A stretch of DNA of 64,000 bases, from assembly GCA_022559985.1 (NCBI GenBank), contig JAFJTR010000073.1, forward strand, positions 1 to 64,000, read 5' to 3'. The position numbers were made by a program, and so were the translations under genes. This DNA is from Parastagonospora avenae f. sp. tritici 18332-5 (taxonomy: Eukaryota > Ascomycota > Dothideomycetes > Pleosporales > Phaeosphaeriaceae). How positions within the stretch are numbered: position 1 is the first letter of the stretch; the number at the start of each line of letters is the position of its first letter. Below the pieces are notes generated by a model. That model was not told the DNA's origin. It saw only the letters and a program-made list of their open reading frames with translations, and made no database searches. Positions 44,905-57,524 of the stretch are shown here, piece after piece.

Positions 44905-47900
44905 ATGCGTCAGTTTGCGCAGGTATCGATTTCGCCATGGGCAAACCCGTACAATGGTGCAACGGGAACGGGGCAGAACTACTACACATCGAGTGCGCCG
45001 AAGCAGCCTGTCTATCGACGAATAGCTGCACCACCAGCACCGATATTCTTCCATCCGGATGTTGAGCAAGTCGTCGGTGAAAGTGATAACGAAGATGGTA
45101 TGTATATATGCGTCATTTTTGACGGAAGCTTACATCAGGATTGAACAGACTCAGGCGATGCGCCGACTGAGTCCGCTGCACAGCCAGAGGCTCCAGTTGC
45201 CCCTGAAGCGCCTGCACCAGAGGCATCAGAGCTAGTGCCGCCGCCTCCTCCCCCTCCACCACCACCACCACCTGCACCAGAGGCAACTGATATCGAAGCT
45301 CCAGCCCCTCCTCCAGATGCACCGCCACCACCACCACCGCCGCCAGATGATGTGGAAGCAGTAACAACAACTGATGAAGCCGCACCAACAAGTGTGACTG
45401 GTTCCGAAGGAGACGCACCATCGACGAGTGAAGTCGTAATCATTGACGTCCAGACTGAGCTGCCAGATGAGGATGCTGTTGTAAATGTACCTCCGCCTCC
45501 ACCACCTGTAGAAGCGAGTCCTAGCACACCACCTCCACCGCCACCCGTTGAAGTCGTACCTGAGCCATCTGTAGCTGGAAGTGAGAAGAGTGGTGAGTCC
45601 GAGCTGGCCGCTCAAGAGCCCCCGAAATCCCCTGTCATCAAATTCGTTCACTTTGCGTCTGACACCAAAGATCCAGACGCTGGCAACAGCAAGAAGAAAA
45701 AGAAGCTGCTAATTGGCAAGGGCAAGCCCAATGCTTTCGTGCGCGTGAGGGATCCGCCCTCTCCGACCCCCACATCTCCCAAGGATGAGAAGAAGAGGGT
45801 CATTGACAAGGTCGTGAGGAAGAAGGAGCGACGTCCATCGTTTCTTTCCATCTCATCTCTTGAGAAGCCCAAGCTCGGTAAGTCGGATGACCGCAAACGA
45901 ACGAAGCCAGACGACAAGAATAAGATGGCCAAAAGCAAGAAGGAAAAGTCGAAAGGCGAATCGTCGAGTATTGCAGAAGATGATGAACGATCACTCGACA
46001 ACGAAGAGAGCGTGGTCTCAGAAGGCTCTACAGGCGCGTCTGCTGATAGCCAAGAAGCCGTTGTAGGAGATGCTGCACCACCGCATCCGCCTCCCCCCCC
46101 TCCTCCACCAGTAGATGAGGTCACACCGGACTCTCAAGACCCCGTCGAAGAAGCAGCCGAAACGCTGTCGCCACCCTCGGACGAGACTCCTTCGGAGGTA
46201 CCGGAGGCTACCCCTGAAGATGATTCGGCTGTCCCACCACCGCCTCCTGCAGAGGTAGTGGCTGACGACCAAGAGGTTGCGAAAGACGAGCCACCGGTCC
46301 TAATCGAAGAAGCCCCACCCACAGAAGAAGGAGCAGCACCTCCACCACCGGCACCGATTGAGGACAATAGTGAACCAGAGGGAAAAGCAGATGTAGCGGA
46401 TGCGGCAGGTACTGAAGCTACTCCTGTAGAGGACGTCGCCCCGGCAGAAGAGGCAAACCCGATCGATGAGACTGCTCCGGAAGCTCAAGAAGATGCCGAT
46501 GCCACTACTGAGGGCGAAAATGTAGACGGTGACGATGCAAGTAAAGAAGAGACCACGCCTCCAGCGGCAGAGGAGCAGCCCGCGGCCGAGCCCGCTGTCG
46601 CCGAAGAGCCAGAACCCAAGAACGAGGAAGTTACTGAAGAAGAGCCTACAAACGCCAAAGAGCCCGCGGCAGAAGCATCACCTAAGCCTGGCCCATCGCC
46701 CGAAGACGTCGCACCACCCGAGACCGATGCCAGTGCGGAAGCAACGGCGGAACTAGATAGCGAGTCCAATGTCGTGGATGACGCCAAAGCCGAAGACAAC
46801 AAGGAAGACGAGCAATCTGCAGACGGTCCTGTTACTGCGGCTGAAGAAGCAAGCCCCGAAGCCACAGAGACGACATCAGTCGATGCAGCAGAGGATGCCG
46901 AGGCGCCCGCTGTCGAAGTCGTGCCAGAGTCTGAGTCAGTCCCCTTAGCTGAAGCACCAAGCAAGCCTGATGACGAACCTGTTCCAGAGGTTCAAGAAGA
47001 GGAGCAAGCGACAGACGCCTCAACCGAAGAGCCAGCGACCGAAGACGCTGCAACAGGACCCGTGTGTGATGAAGCCTCCCAGGAAGAATCCGCGGGTCTG
47101 ACCGAACCTGCATCGGAAGAAGCTCCCACGGAAGACTCTGCGACGGAACCTCTGTCTGATGAGATTACCACAAAGGAACCTGCAATCGATGAAGCGCCTG
47201 CGGAAAAGTCTGCAAAGGAAGAGCCCGTGACAGAAGAACCTACAAGTGATGAAGCCTTAAACGATGAGCCTACTAAGGAAGAATGCCCAGAGGTCGAAGT
47301 CGCGATAGATGAGCCCGCCGCCGACCCTCCCACTCAAGACGTGGCTTCTGGAGAATCGGAAGTGCAGGATGAGGAAGCTCAGGATGTAGCTAGTGAGACT
47401 GCACCCAAGTCCGCAGCTGAAAGCCAATCTACCCCTGAAGAAGATTCAGAGCAAGCAAACGTCGCGGATACATCGGTCGAGCAGAGTGGCGTAGATGCAC
47501 CTGCTGCCACATCTCTGGACGCGCCTGACGAATCTGTAAATCCCGAGGGAACTGTTGGCTCTGAAGAAGCTTCTGCGGAAATTGCACCCTTAGTCGAAAA
47601 CACGGAGACGCCCACAGAAGAGCCTACTACTGCAGTTGATGGAGCAGACCTTGTCGAGGTCATAGAGTCAACCGCGCCTGCCGAGAACGCTACTGAAGCA
47701 CAAAGTGAAGGGCGAGAACAGAATGAAGGTGCAGGCGGAGAGCAGCCAGTCGTTGTGGCAACCGCAACCGAAGCACCCGACACGGAACCCTCTTCTACTG
47801 TCAACGAGGTCTCGTCAGACCAAGGTAATACCGAAGCGCAGGACTCAACAGAGGTCACAGCCGAAGAACAAAATCCCCAGCCGGTCAACGACGGCAACGA

Positions 47901-50900
47901 TAACGACAACACAGGTGAAGCATCAGTTGATGTGACACCACTCGTCGATAACGGCACAAGCGGTGTAGGACCGACTGACAGCGACGCGGTACCTGACAAA
48001 CAAGAAGAGCCACAAGTCGAGGCTCGTGAGACTGGCGTCGAGTCTCAGCCCGTTGAAACGATGGAAGACACGCAAGAGCCTGAGCACGCGTCTGACATGG
48101 ATGTTGGTGTTGCAGACGGTGAGGTAAGCGAGCAGCGCCCAGAGTCCATGACGCCCGATCTCCCAGGCCAACCAGATCAAGCACCACCAGGTACGTGCGA
48201 GATTCCTTGTCCACAGTTCTTTTTGTTCGATTTGCGTGGCATCGACTCCATGCCCCCGCGCAAAATTTCGATAGTGCCATGCACGCGCCGGATCGGGCTG
48301 GCTGGTCCACGTCGAGGGCTGCAACTCAGAAGAGCCGATTGGGCCGCGCGACGCGTCTGATTGGTCGCCTCGCCCAATCGCTGTTGCTGCCAGCACATAG
48401 CAGCCAGCACTGCTGGCTGTCACGTGCGCTGGGTTGGCTGACGTTGGTTCGGGCTGCAATAGATGCACGCAATATGCCGCAAACCACGACTCGCATGTCT
48501 TTGCATCGCGCTAGTCTGGGGAAGACCTTTTTTGGCCACCCGCATCTCCGTCTTATTTCATACTCTCCGGTCTTTCACTTGATTTTCCATCTCACATACC
48601 GCGATACTCACTATTCTTCTGGTGAATCTCGACACACCTGAAACTAACTTAATGCAGACGACTCTGCAGCTCTAAATGTTCAGAGCACCAGAGATCAAGG
48701 CCTAGAAGTGCAATCTGATGTGAATTCTGAGGTCGTCTCAGATCCCGTCTCGGAAGTTGCCGTCGAAGAATCAACTGGGGAAGACCCAGCTCCGGCCGGA
48801 GACGCTTCGGTGCCCACAAACGAGAACACTGGAATAAAACCTGAGCAAACGGAAAGCAAAGATGTCGACGCCGTGACGAACACAGAGCAAGTGGCAGTCG
48901 CAGTACCTAAACCTGACACAGAGATGGCGGACGTGACCGACCCTGTGGATGCTGAGGTAAGCTATCACGAGCCAGAGTATAGTACTTGTCATACTTTAGC
49001 GCGGCATTGGTATCCTACTTGGTATAAATTACATGATTGTCTAACAACATCGATAGGCTGTTGACGAGACCATGCCCGCAGAAGTGGGCGAGAAGGATAC
49101 TCAGGACACACCCGATGCTCACAATGAAGATGACGATGATGCTCCCGACTCGCAGTCTGAATCAGACAATGAGTTTGATTCCGACTCGGAGGTTTCATCA
49201 ATGCCTCCCTCGATGATTGAAGCAGACACTGCAGATAATCCTGAGACTCCTGAAGCACAGGAGGAGCAAGAGGCCGATGTCCCCACACCCGAGGACGAGG
49301 ATACCGCTTCCGTCGCGCCCGAAGAGGCAGTTGACGCTCCGGTGGAAGCATCCGACGAAGTCGAAACCGAATCATCTAACGCAACAACACAAGATGATGC
49401 AAGCTCAGCCACCACTATTGAGGTTCCCGAGGCAGAGCCCGATGCTGCTGAAGTAAAAGAGGAGGAGGACGTATCAGCAATCGAGAGTGAGACACCGGTT
49501 CCAGATGCGGATGCTACATCAGAGGACCCCACTGAAGCCGCACCGGAAGAAGAAGAATCGAAGCCGGCTGATGAGCGGACGGTCGACGCAGCACCGGCGG
49601 ATGACAGCGCTGACGTGCTAGACGCTGCGGAAGATGCCGAAGAGGATCTCGATGGCCCTGACGAGGATAGTGAAGATGAAGGAACCTCGTCGGTCAGTGA
49701 GGCATTGACTGCAGAGTCCGAGGAGGCCGCGTCCGCATCGGTGACCGAGCCCGCAGATGCGCCAAGTCAAGATGCGCCTTTTGAGCAGGAAGATGAGGCA
49801 GATGAGTCTGTGGTCGTCGAAGCTGAGGAGCCGAGCCAGCCAGAAGAGGCCGATGAAGCGCCTGAATCTGAGCCTGTGGACGAGGACGGCGATAAAGAAG
49901 CTCCAGCCGAGGAGAGCTCTGATGCACCTGCACCCGGCGAAGCTGTCGACGAAACCGATCCGGCTCCGACGACAACAACAGACGCCAATGCTGATGCTGA
50001 TGCAGCTGCAGAGACAGCTGTCACAGAAGAGCCTCCCGCCGACCCAGCTCCCGAGGTAGAAGAAGTGCAGGCCGTAGATGCTGAGAATGAATATGACACT
50101 CCCGAGGAGCCCGCCCCGGCGATCGAAGGAGGTGACGATGATGAACCGCCGCCACCCGAGGACGCAAATGCCGAGAGTCCTGAGTCACCGCAGGAGGACG
50201 AGCCCGAAGCTACTCCAGATGATGCGCACGAAGCCGAGACTGTCGAAAAGCTCCCGGTCGAGGCAGAAGAGGCCACTGAAAATACGCCAGAAGATGATGC
50301 TGCTCAAGATGAGCCTACTGAGGAGCCTGGTACTGAGGAACCCGGGCTCGCTATCATTGAGAATCTAGAAGAGGTCGACCCAATAACGCCAACACCTGAA
50401 CTTGCAGAAGAGGGTGAGGGCGACGCGCCTGAAGCAGTGACCCAGCCAGAGGCGCCTGCTGAAGAGGTCGCCGATCCACCAGCAGCGGAAGAATCGACCG
50501 TCGCAGACGAAGAAAAAGCTGAAGACGCAGCGGACGCAGAGGCTGAGGTTCCATCGGATGAGGCCATCGAGGCAATGCCCACGGAGGCGGAACCTGAGCC
50601 AACGGTTGACGTTGATACCGAGGAACCTGCGGCAGAGCCAGTAGCGGACGAGCCCGCCGATGCTGGAGCTGAGGAGCAAGTCCCAGACGCACCTGTCGAA
50701 GCTGAACCTGATCAACCTGAAGCTGATGCAGCGCCTGAAGTCGACCCCCCAGAAGAGGAAGCGGTTAATGCGCCAGAAGCAGAACCAGAAGCGCCTCCAG
50801 AAGCAACTGAAGAGGCAGCAGCAGAGCCAGAGCCTCCGGTGACAGAAGACGTAGTAGAAGCAGCAGAGCCCGCTCCAGAACCTGTCGAAGTCGTACCTGA

Positions 50901-52920
50901 GCCGGAAGCTGCCGAGGAGAAGGCTGTAGAGGTTGAAGCTCCTGAAGAGCTTCCTGCCGACCCCGTTGTCGATGAAGGAGCCGCGCCAGAACCGCAGGCT
51001 GAGGAAGCCGAGCCCGTAGTTGACGCGCAAGTCGAGGCACCTGTAGAAGAAGCGCCTGCAGATACGCCATCTGACCCTGTGCCAGAGACAGAAGAGGCAG
51101 ACCGGACCCTTGAAAGTGAAAACGCGGATCTCCCCGCCCCCGAACCGATTGTCGACAGTCCACGTGACGAGTCGCTACCCCGAGAACGCGACTTCGCCAT
51201 AGTCGACGGACCCGCAATCGAACCATCGCCAAGAGAGAAGCAACGGCGGCGACATTCGCACACGCATAGGGACAGACAACGAAGACGTGAGAGCGAGGCA
51301 AGCGTGAAGGAGCGGCCCGCAATTGGTGCCCTTGCTGGAGCCCTTGCGGCCGCAAAACTCTCCAGTTCCGCGAAAACCAAGCGTCGTGACAGCGGCACAG
51401 AGCGTGATACGGCTAGAGGTAAAGAGCGGAGACGTGAGGAAGAAAGAGATCACAGCAACAGTAGCAGGGAACGAATGTATCCAGACCACCGCACAAGTCG
51501 CCGTCGCGATGAAGATCGATATGCCAAGCGCCGAACCGCGCCAGAGCTTGAAGAAGCGACGGAAGAACAGAAGCGGCGCGAGCGTCGCATTGAACGAAAA
51601 CGAAAGGAGGCAGAAGAGGCAGCTAAGGCTTTGGAAGAGGAAGAGCTTCGTCAACAAAGGCGTCGTGAGCGTAAACTTGCCGCTAAGCTGGCGGAAGACG
51701 AACGTCTGAGGGCTGAGGATGAGCGCCGCAGACAAAAGGAAGAGGAGCGCATTGCACAAGAAGAAGAAGCGAGACGCATACGCCACGAGAAGAGGCGGCA
51801 GAAATACGAGGCCGAGAAGGAGGCAAAACGACAGGAAATTTTACGACTCGAACAACTCGAGCAAGCCGAGCGCGAGGAAGAAGAGGCGAGGCGCCTGCGA
51901 CGTCTGAGACGAGCCGAGCGAGAAAAGGAGAAGCTGGCCCCATCGCGTCCAAGAAGGGAATCTGTCGTGGTGCCGCGAGAATCCCCTCGTAAAGTTCCTC
52001 GCGACTCCGCCCGCAGGGCATATGAAGAAGATGAGGAAGTCACGCCTGCGCAACCATTGACCCCTCCACTACCACCCGTGGATATGGACTCACCACGCAG
52101 TGTGCCGCGCCGACGGATGAGTACTCGAGAGACTCCGCCGATCACTAAGCGAAGCAGTAGGCTGGGTGCGTTGTTCGGTCGCTCGAAGCCAGATCCCGTC
52201 ACACCGCCCTCGAAATCGACTAGACCGACCACTCGCGTACGCTCAGATCCGACTGAAGTGCCAGAAGTACCCACCAAAGCGTTGCGCAAAGATATCGACC
52301 GCCCCGGTAGCAGCCATCAGTCCTCGAATGAGAGTCGCGATCGTGCTGAGCGTCCCCACCGCAGCCGTAGACAGTCGCAAGGCCAGCGTCGATTCAGGAG
52401 TCAGGCAGAAGAAGAAGATTACTACTTCCAGAAGGAGAAGCGCAGGTCTGCTCGGCAAAGGGAATACGAAATGTCTGGAGGTCGTGACGGTGGTGTTACA
52501 TTCGCAGAGCCTATCGACGATCTAGGTCCACCACCGCCCGAGCCATTCGAGCCGGATCATGAGCCTGTTTTCGAACCAGAGCTTGAGCAGGATACGTCCC
52601 AGTACATAGAGGATGATAAAGCAGAGCTCGGTGTTGCCTCTGCATCATCTGCCGAACGTCGCGAGCGCCGCCGCAGCAGGCGCGAGTCAGGCTTGGAAGA
52701 GCGACCCAGGACTCGTCGCATCACTGTGACCGAGAGGGAGCGGCCAGAGGGTCGGCGCGGCGAGTCAGATCGCCCGCGCACAAGGGGTTACGACGAGGAG
52801 AAGCCTCGCCCAAGGCGAAGCGAGACTGAGAGGAGGAGTAGCGGACGTAGCTCGAGGAAGAAGGAAGAGTCTGGCGGACTCAAGAGCCTCTTCGGAGGAC
52901 TGAAGAAGCGAATTGCTTGA
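44905..52920 (+). CDS. Giant repetitive scaffold-like protein (about 2,465 aa)
   Basis: Four exons are inferred: 44905-45097, 45149-48190, 48658-48956 and 49057-52920. Introns are 51, 467 and 100 bp; all are GT-AG and the frame is kept throughout. The N-terminus (MRQFAQVSISPWANPYN) is followed by polyproline runs (about residues 94-130) like formin FH1 or profilin-binding tracts. A Lys-rich patch follows, then about 1,500 residues dominated by Glu, Ala, Pro, Asp and Val. From about residue 1900 it is basic (Arg/Ser), with a long charged coiled coil at about 2005-2140, and it ends in a compact basic-hydrophobic motif GGLKSLFGGLKKRIA. The architecture suggests a long flexible tether. Leashin-type Woronin-body tethers and involucrin-repeat proteins are comparable in style, but I cannot show homology. 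Confidence 0.8.
48191..48657 (+). promoter_or_regulatory. Unusually long second intron with promoter-like motifs
   Basis: 467 bp, against about 50-115 bp for most introns here. It holds three CCAAT pentamers within 41 bp (reverse at 48338 and 48360, forward at 48374), a CACGTG at 48421-48426, a perfect 9-bp inverted repeat around 48410, and then a pyrimidine-rich run (about 48535-48600) like fungal transcription start regions. Donor GTACGT and acceptor CTAAC...ATGCAG are good, so splicing is also expected. If retained, the frame runs to TGA at 48358-48360. Confidence 0.5.
48401..48419. repeat. Perfect 9-bp inverted repeat in intron 2
   Basis: CAGCCAGCA (48401-48409), one base, then TGCTGGCTG (48411-48419), immediately before a CACGTG. 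Confidence 0.8.
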
Positions 52921-53295
52921 TTGGAACAGGGAGTTTGACTTGTATACATGCTAGGGAGGTTCTTCACTGAACAGGCGCTTTGGATTGGGAGGACGCTTTA
53001 TACCACTTTTGTTATTTGGGTCATGATGACTGGGCGTTTCTGGATGAGATGTGTATTGGTATGCTGTAGAGCTTGGGATTTGAACATTTGTATATTGGAG
53101 GAGACTGAGCCCGAGGCTACGAATTTATGTGTCTTCCATTATGATTCTTTGCTGCACGTCTTCACTTCACTATGCAGCGGTACATGTCTGTCATCTATGA
53201 ATCCATGAAGGCTGTTCAGTTTGCCGACTTAACCGTTTTAACATGTGTTGCGCGATACGGTAGCCAGGATACCCTCACACCCACATCGCACCACC
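52921..53295. other. Intergenic region
   Basis: 3' flank of the giant gene and promoter side of the F-box-like gene. No gene seen. Confidence 0.5.
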
Positions 53296-54694
53296 ATGTC
53301 TACAGACTCCGCCACCATCGAAGGAGTACCAACCGGCTTCCTGAGCCTTCCCGGAGGTAAACCTACCTCCCAGCCCCCACCAGGACCCGGCAGAATTCGT
53401 GTCCGCTCTACACATGTGCGAAGTGATCTAATAGTCTTTATGAGCGCAGTGTATAACTTAATAAAGAAGCCTATATACATTTAGTGCTGCAAGATAACTC
53501 GTCTAGCTCTACAAAGTATTTTACATATATCTAGGCTACCTCTTCACTCGTCTCGTTCAGTGGAGACGGACAGGAATTTTGCCGGGGCCTGGTGCCCCTG
53601 ATGATCGCATGTGCAACTAACACAATACCTAGAGATCCGGAACCAGATCTACAAATACCTCGCCACACCTCTGAATCGCGTCCGTCTATCGCGAGATTCC
53701 CCAGATTACGGCATCCATCCCATAGACCGACCTATCTGGGATATGCACCACAAAGGCCTTGGCCTCACGCAGACGAACCGCATTCTCCGCCATAAGTTTC
53801 TTCCATTCATGTTCGAGCACACAACGTACAGAATCGACTGTCTCGATGCGTGTGACTTCATCGACGCCTTCTACCCCAAGTCGAAGCCGAAGTACGGGCG
53901 GTTGGAGATTGACTTCGCAAATTCTCGAGGGCAGAGAGTGGACTTGTTGCCGATCTTTCGCATTCATGCTGAGGGCGTGTATGTAGTAGTATGTAACTGC
54001 GAGCTCCTCGTACAAAGTTTGTTTTACCACTTAGCTATGGTTAAGCGTTGGAAATGGTTTGTAAGGCAGTCTCAAGACGCGCAGTATACGCGTGATTACT
54101 CCCGAGACTGTCAAAAAATGCCCATACAAGACCACTGAGTCCTTGGGCCTTACGCAGACATGTCGCTTCATTCGCCAGGAGTTCCACCCCTTGCAGCTTG
54201 CCGGCGTCAAATATGCTGTCCAAGGCCCCGACATCGATGACTACATCCGTACCTTCCACAACGAGAGAACGTGTCTTCCCCCTCAGCTAATTCTCGACTT
54301 CCACGGAACGCTGAATGAGACTATCGAGTTAATGCCAATCTTGAGTATGCTTCTTGCTGGCGCCGAGATGATGTTGGCTCCTACAATTCAACTAGGCCAC
54401 AAAGAACCTCCGGGGAATACCGTGTCGAAGCTTGTTTTCGCCACCAGAAATGTGGCACCATGGCGCGATTTTGTGCGCAGCTCGGTATCAAGCATCAAGC
54501 ACAGGCATGGCCAGACAGACATTCTACATATCACTGTCAAGCAGTCTGTGCGAAAGGAATGGATGCCGTGGAACCCAAAGGTTGACAGTCTAGCGACAAG
54601 GGGTAGGAAAGAGTACGCTACCATCACCCTCTGGAAGCTCAAGATCGGTCTTGGCCATCTTCAGCTGCCATTCGTGGATGTGTCGGATGATTGA
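53296..54694 (+). CDS. F-box-like protein with two tandem copies of its domain
   Basis: The proposed model has exons 53296-53356, 53633-54060 and 54158-54694, 341 aa in total. Exon 1 ends GFLSLPG and exon 2 continues EIRNQIYKYLATPLNRVRLS, which forms an F-box-like core only when the 276-bp intron (GTAAAC...CTAG) is removed. Exon 2 then holds KGLGLTQTNRILRHKFLPFM and KPKYGRLEIDF. Exon 3 repeats this layout with TCRFIRQEFHPLQ and LPPQLILDFHG. A 97-bp intron (GTAAGG...GCAG) would join them in frame. Without that splice exon 2 ends at TGA 54138, and a second, 5'-truncated ORF starts at 54092. The family is lineage-expanded in Dothideomycetes; substrate-adaptor function in SCF ubiquitin ligases is inferred from the F-box. 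Confidence 0.65.
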
Positions 54695-55434
54695 ATAGGC
54701 TGGATGTATTCAGTAATTTGTCGTTCTGTGCTCCAACCGGTTGGGGGACAGCTATCCGGGCGATGCTAAGGTTTCGAACTCACAGAAAGACTGCTACAAT
54801 GGACTAGGCATTGATGAAAGCTCTGGCATGAAAGTGGCGAATGCCTCGAGGCACCTGTGAACGTTCTCCAGTCAGGTTCAGGTGTTAGTTCAGAGCAGGA
54901 TAACGAAGTGAAGGATTGGTATACAAGAATACAAGGCTGCTATACTCGTGATCTTCGGACACCTGCAACTCGGGATGCGTCTAGCAGCATTTTCGGATAC
55001 CGGAACATGGTGCCTGTGGTAGCGCACTCACACGTACGCAGATCTGCCGTCGGCCATTTACCCCGCAAAGCTCCTGCATCATTCACCAATGTCGTCACGC
55101 ATCTGACCGAACTAATCCTTCAGAGCGATTATAGTAACAAGAATAAGAAGCACTCAAGACCCCGCGATAACAGCTTCCTGCATGCGCGTCATCTGCCGAT
55201 TCGCTGCTGTATACAATGCTCTCACAAAGCCACAGGCTCCCTCGAAGAGTATACGAAAAGCATAGCTGCATGTCTAATCACGGAGATGGACCTGCCTTTT
55301 CGAGGAAGGCGCTCACTCACCCATCTGCAGCATATAGTTGATATCCAAGGGCATCATGGTCATGCCGTTCTGTCCCTACAAAAGGTGAACGCTGGATGCA
55401 ATCAATCTTGCACAATACTCACGCTTAATTCGCC
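54695..55434. other. Intergenic region
   Basis: 740 bp. A 204-codon ORF (54857-55471) overlaps the esterase start in another frame and has no protein-like features; I treat it as chance. The esterase promoter must lie here. Confidence 0.45.
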
Positions 55435-57285
55435 ATGCGTGCCCTTTCCAGATATCTCTTTCCGCTCCTAGGGTCTATCCTAACCCCAGCTGATTCCCAT
55501 TGCCATAATGCGCCCACAGCAACAATCGGTGCCGGCCTCATCGTTGGCAAATCAACCTCACTGCCTGCCGCTCTGGGACCCGTGAACCAGTTTCTTGGGA
55601 TACCATTCGCGAAATCTCCACCAGAGAGGTTCGCGCCGCCTCAATCGCATTCTAGGTTTCATACGCCTGTCAATGCTACTGCTTTCAAGCCAGCATGCAT
55701 GCAGCAGTTCAGATGTACATGACTCCAACCGAGCTTGCGAATATGTACACTAATGGAATATTGCAGATCCGCTGGCCAGCTCGAGGTTCATACAATCCGT
55801 GTTTAACAACCCTCCCGTGGAAGAGTCCGAGGATTGCTTGTACCTGAATGTCTATGCGCCATCAGCTCCGGCGGGTGGGATGGGTCGAGCTGTGATGTTT
55901 TGGATCTTTGGTGGATCGCTGCAATTTGGAGCTGGCGGTGCGTCCATTACTGTATCTTCTTGAACCCAATGCTAATCAAAGGAAAAGGGATACCGATATA
56001 TGACGGGACCTCTTTCGCCGCGTATGAAGACGTCATCGTCGTAACAGCAAATTACAGAACCAACAGTAAGGCTCCCCAGATCTGCATTACATGATCATAA
56101 CTCCTGTCAGTATTTGGGTTCCCAGGCTCTACCGAACTCCCCGTCACAGAGCGCAATGTCGGCTTCCTGGATCAACGATCCGCTCTCGACTGGGTTCAAC
56201 GAAACATCCACGCATTTGGCGGTGATCCAATCAAAGTCACCATCTTCGGCGAAAGCGCTGGCGGATTCTCCATCGACACCCATCTGACGAGTTATGACGA
56301 AAATAGTGTCCCGCCCTTCCGAGCTGCCATCCTACAGAGCGGCCAGTATACATACCGCTCTGTGCCAAATGCTGACGGCACCATCGCTTGGAACAATGTA
56401 ACCACCCAGCTCGGCTGCCCAGGCGCGCATGCAAGTAACCTGACCTGCGTCCGAGCCGCGAACGCAAGCACCATCCAGACCATCATCAACACCAACACGC
56501 TCATCTCCGCCCCTGTAGTCGACAACGTGACATTCGTCAGCGATCCAGCGCAACGCCGTCTCTCCGGTAACATCGCTCGCATCCCAGTCCTCGGTGGCAC
56601 AAACGCCCAAGAAGGTCGCCTCTTCACCGTCAACCAAACCAATCTGACGACATACCTGCAAAACACGTTCAAGAACTTCACCAATTTGATACCCGCGATC
56701 AGGGACGTGTATCCACTAATCGACTCAAGCAACGCCTCCCAGCACGACGCCATCGCGCAAATCTACACGGAGTTGATATTCCAATGCCCGCAAGCACTAT
56801 GGGCAAATGCGACTGCTTCAACCGGCATACCAACATGGCGATACTTCTTCAACGCCTCATTCCCCAACACGCAGCTCTTCGCGAACGCGGGCGTGTGGCA
56901 CGCGTCTGAAGTCAGCTTGGTATTTGGCACGTACGCCCAGGCGAATACGACAACGCAGGAATACGCACTGAGCCAGTATATGCGCAGTACATGGGCGCGG
57001 TTCGCGAAGAATCCGTATGCGGGACCGGGGTGGAATGAGGTGGGGAGTGGGGCGGAGGGAAGGGTGTTGAAAGGGCCGTACGATGAGGTAGGTGGCGGGG
57101 TGTTGAAGATGGGGAACGGGAGTTTGATTGAAGGGGATTGGAGTCTGGGTGTGTTGGGAGATGTGGGAGATGTGAAGGGGAGTGGTGTCACGGTGTTGCC
57201 GCAGAGTGCGGTTGATGGGAGGTGTGAGCTGTTTAGACCGATGTTTGAGGCTGTTGGTGGAGAGGGTGCGATACCACCATCATGA
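55435..57285 (+). CDS. Secreted type-B carboxylesterase
   Basis: This alpha/beta-hydrolase esterase/lipase has about 567 aa in exons 55435-55714, 55767-55937, 55988-56065 and 56111-57285. Introns are 52, 50 and 45 bp, all phase 1. Splicing restores the N-terminal family signature SEDCLYLNVYAPS, then LQFGAGGIPIYDG and NYRTNIFGFPGSTELP. The triad is visible: S225 in FGESAGG, E344 in NAQEG and H440 in GVWHASE. A signal-peptide-like N-terminus (MRALSRYLFPLLGSI) and many Asn-x-Ser/Thr sites point to secretion. Length is normal for the family. The substrate is unknown. It is convergent with the DUF3237 gene. Confidence 0.92.
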
Positions 57286-57524
57286 GCAAGTGTCACGCTA
57301 TATTCTCATCGGGCTTGTAGAGTGGCATATACATCCAGGGTACACTTTCCGATCTCGAATATGACGGTCTGATGAAGAGGTGAGGGCATCCCGGAGACCG
57401 TATCGCTCGCCCAGGTTGCAAGGGCATAGATGTCACATACTCGCATAGAGACATAGCATTTCGTCGGTGGCCGAGTCCATCTTCAACAGTCTACTGATCA
57501 TCTCCCGGCGTCGCCTACATCTTA

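Noticed and set aside
44510..45040. 176-codon minus-strand ORF
   Set aside because: Overlaps the first exon of the giant gene on the opposite strand and shows no recognisable content.
45135..46964. Minus-strand Gly/Ser-rich ORFs
   Set aside because: Antisense of polyproline and acidic coding sequence; composition alone explains them.
54765..54785. tRNA B-box-like GAGTTCGAAACC on the minus strand
   Set aside because: No matching A box or acceptor stem at the right distance.
54857..55471. 204-codon plus-strand ORF before the esterase
   Set aside because: Overlaps the esterase start in another frame; no domain and no conserved text.
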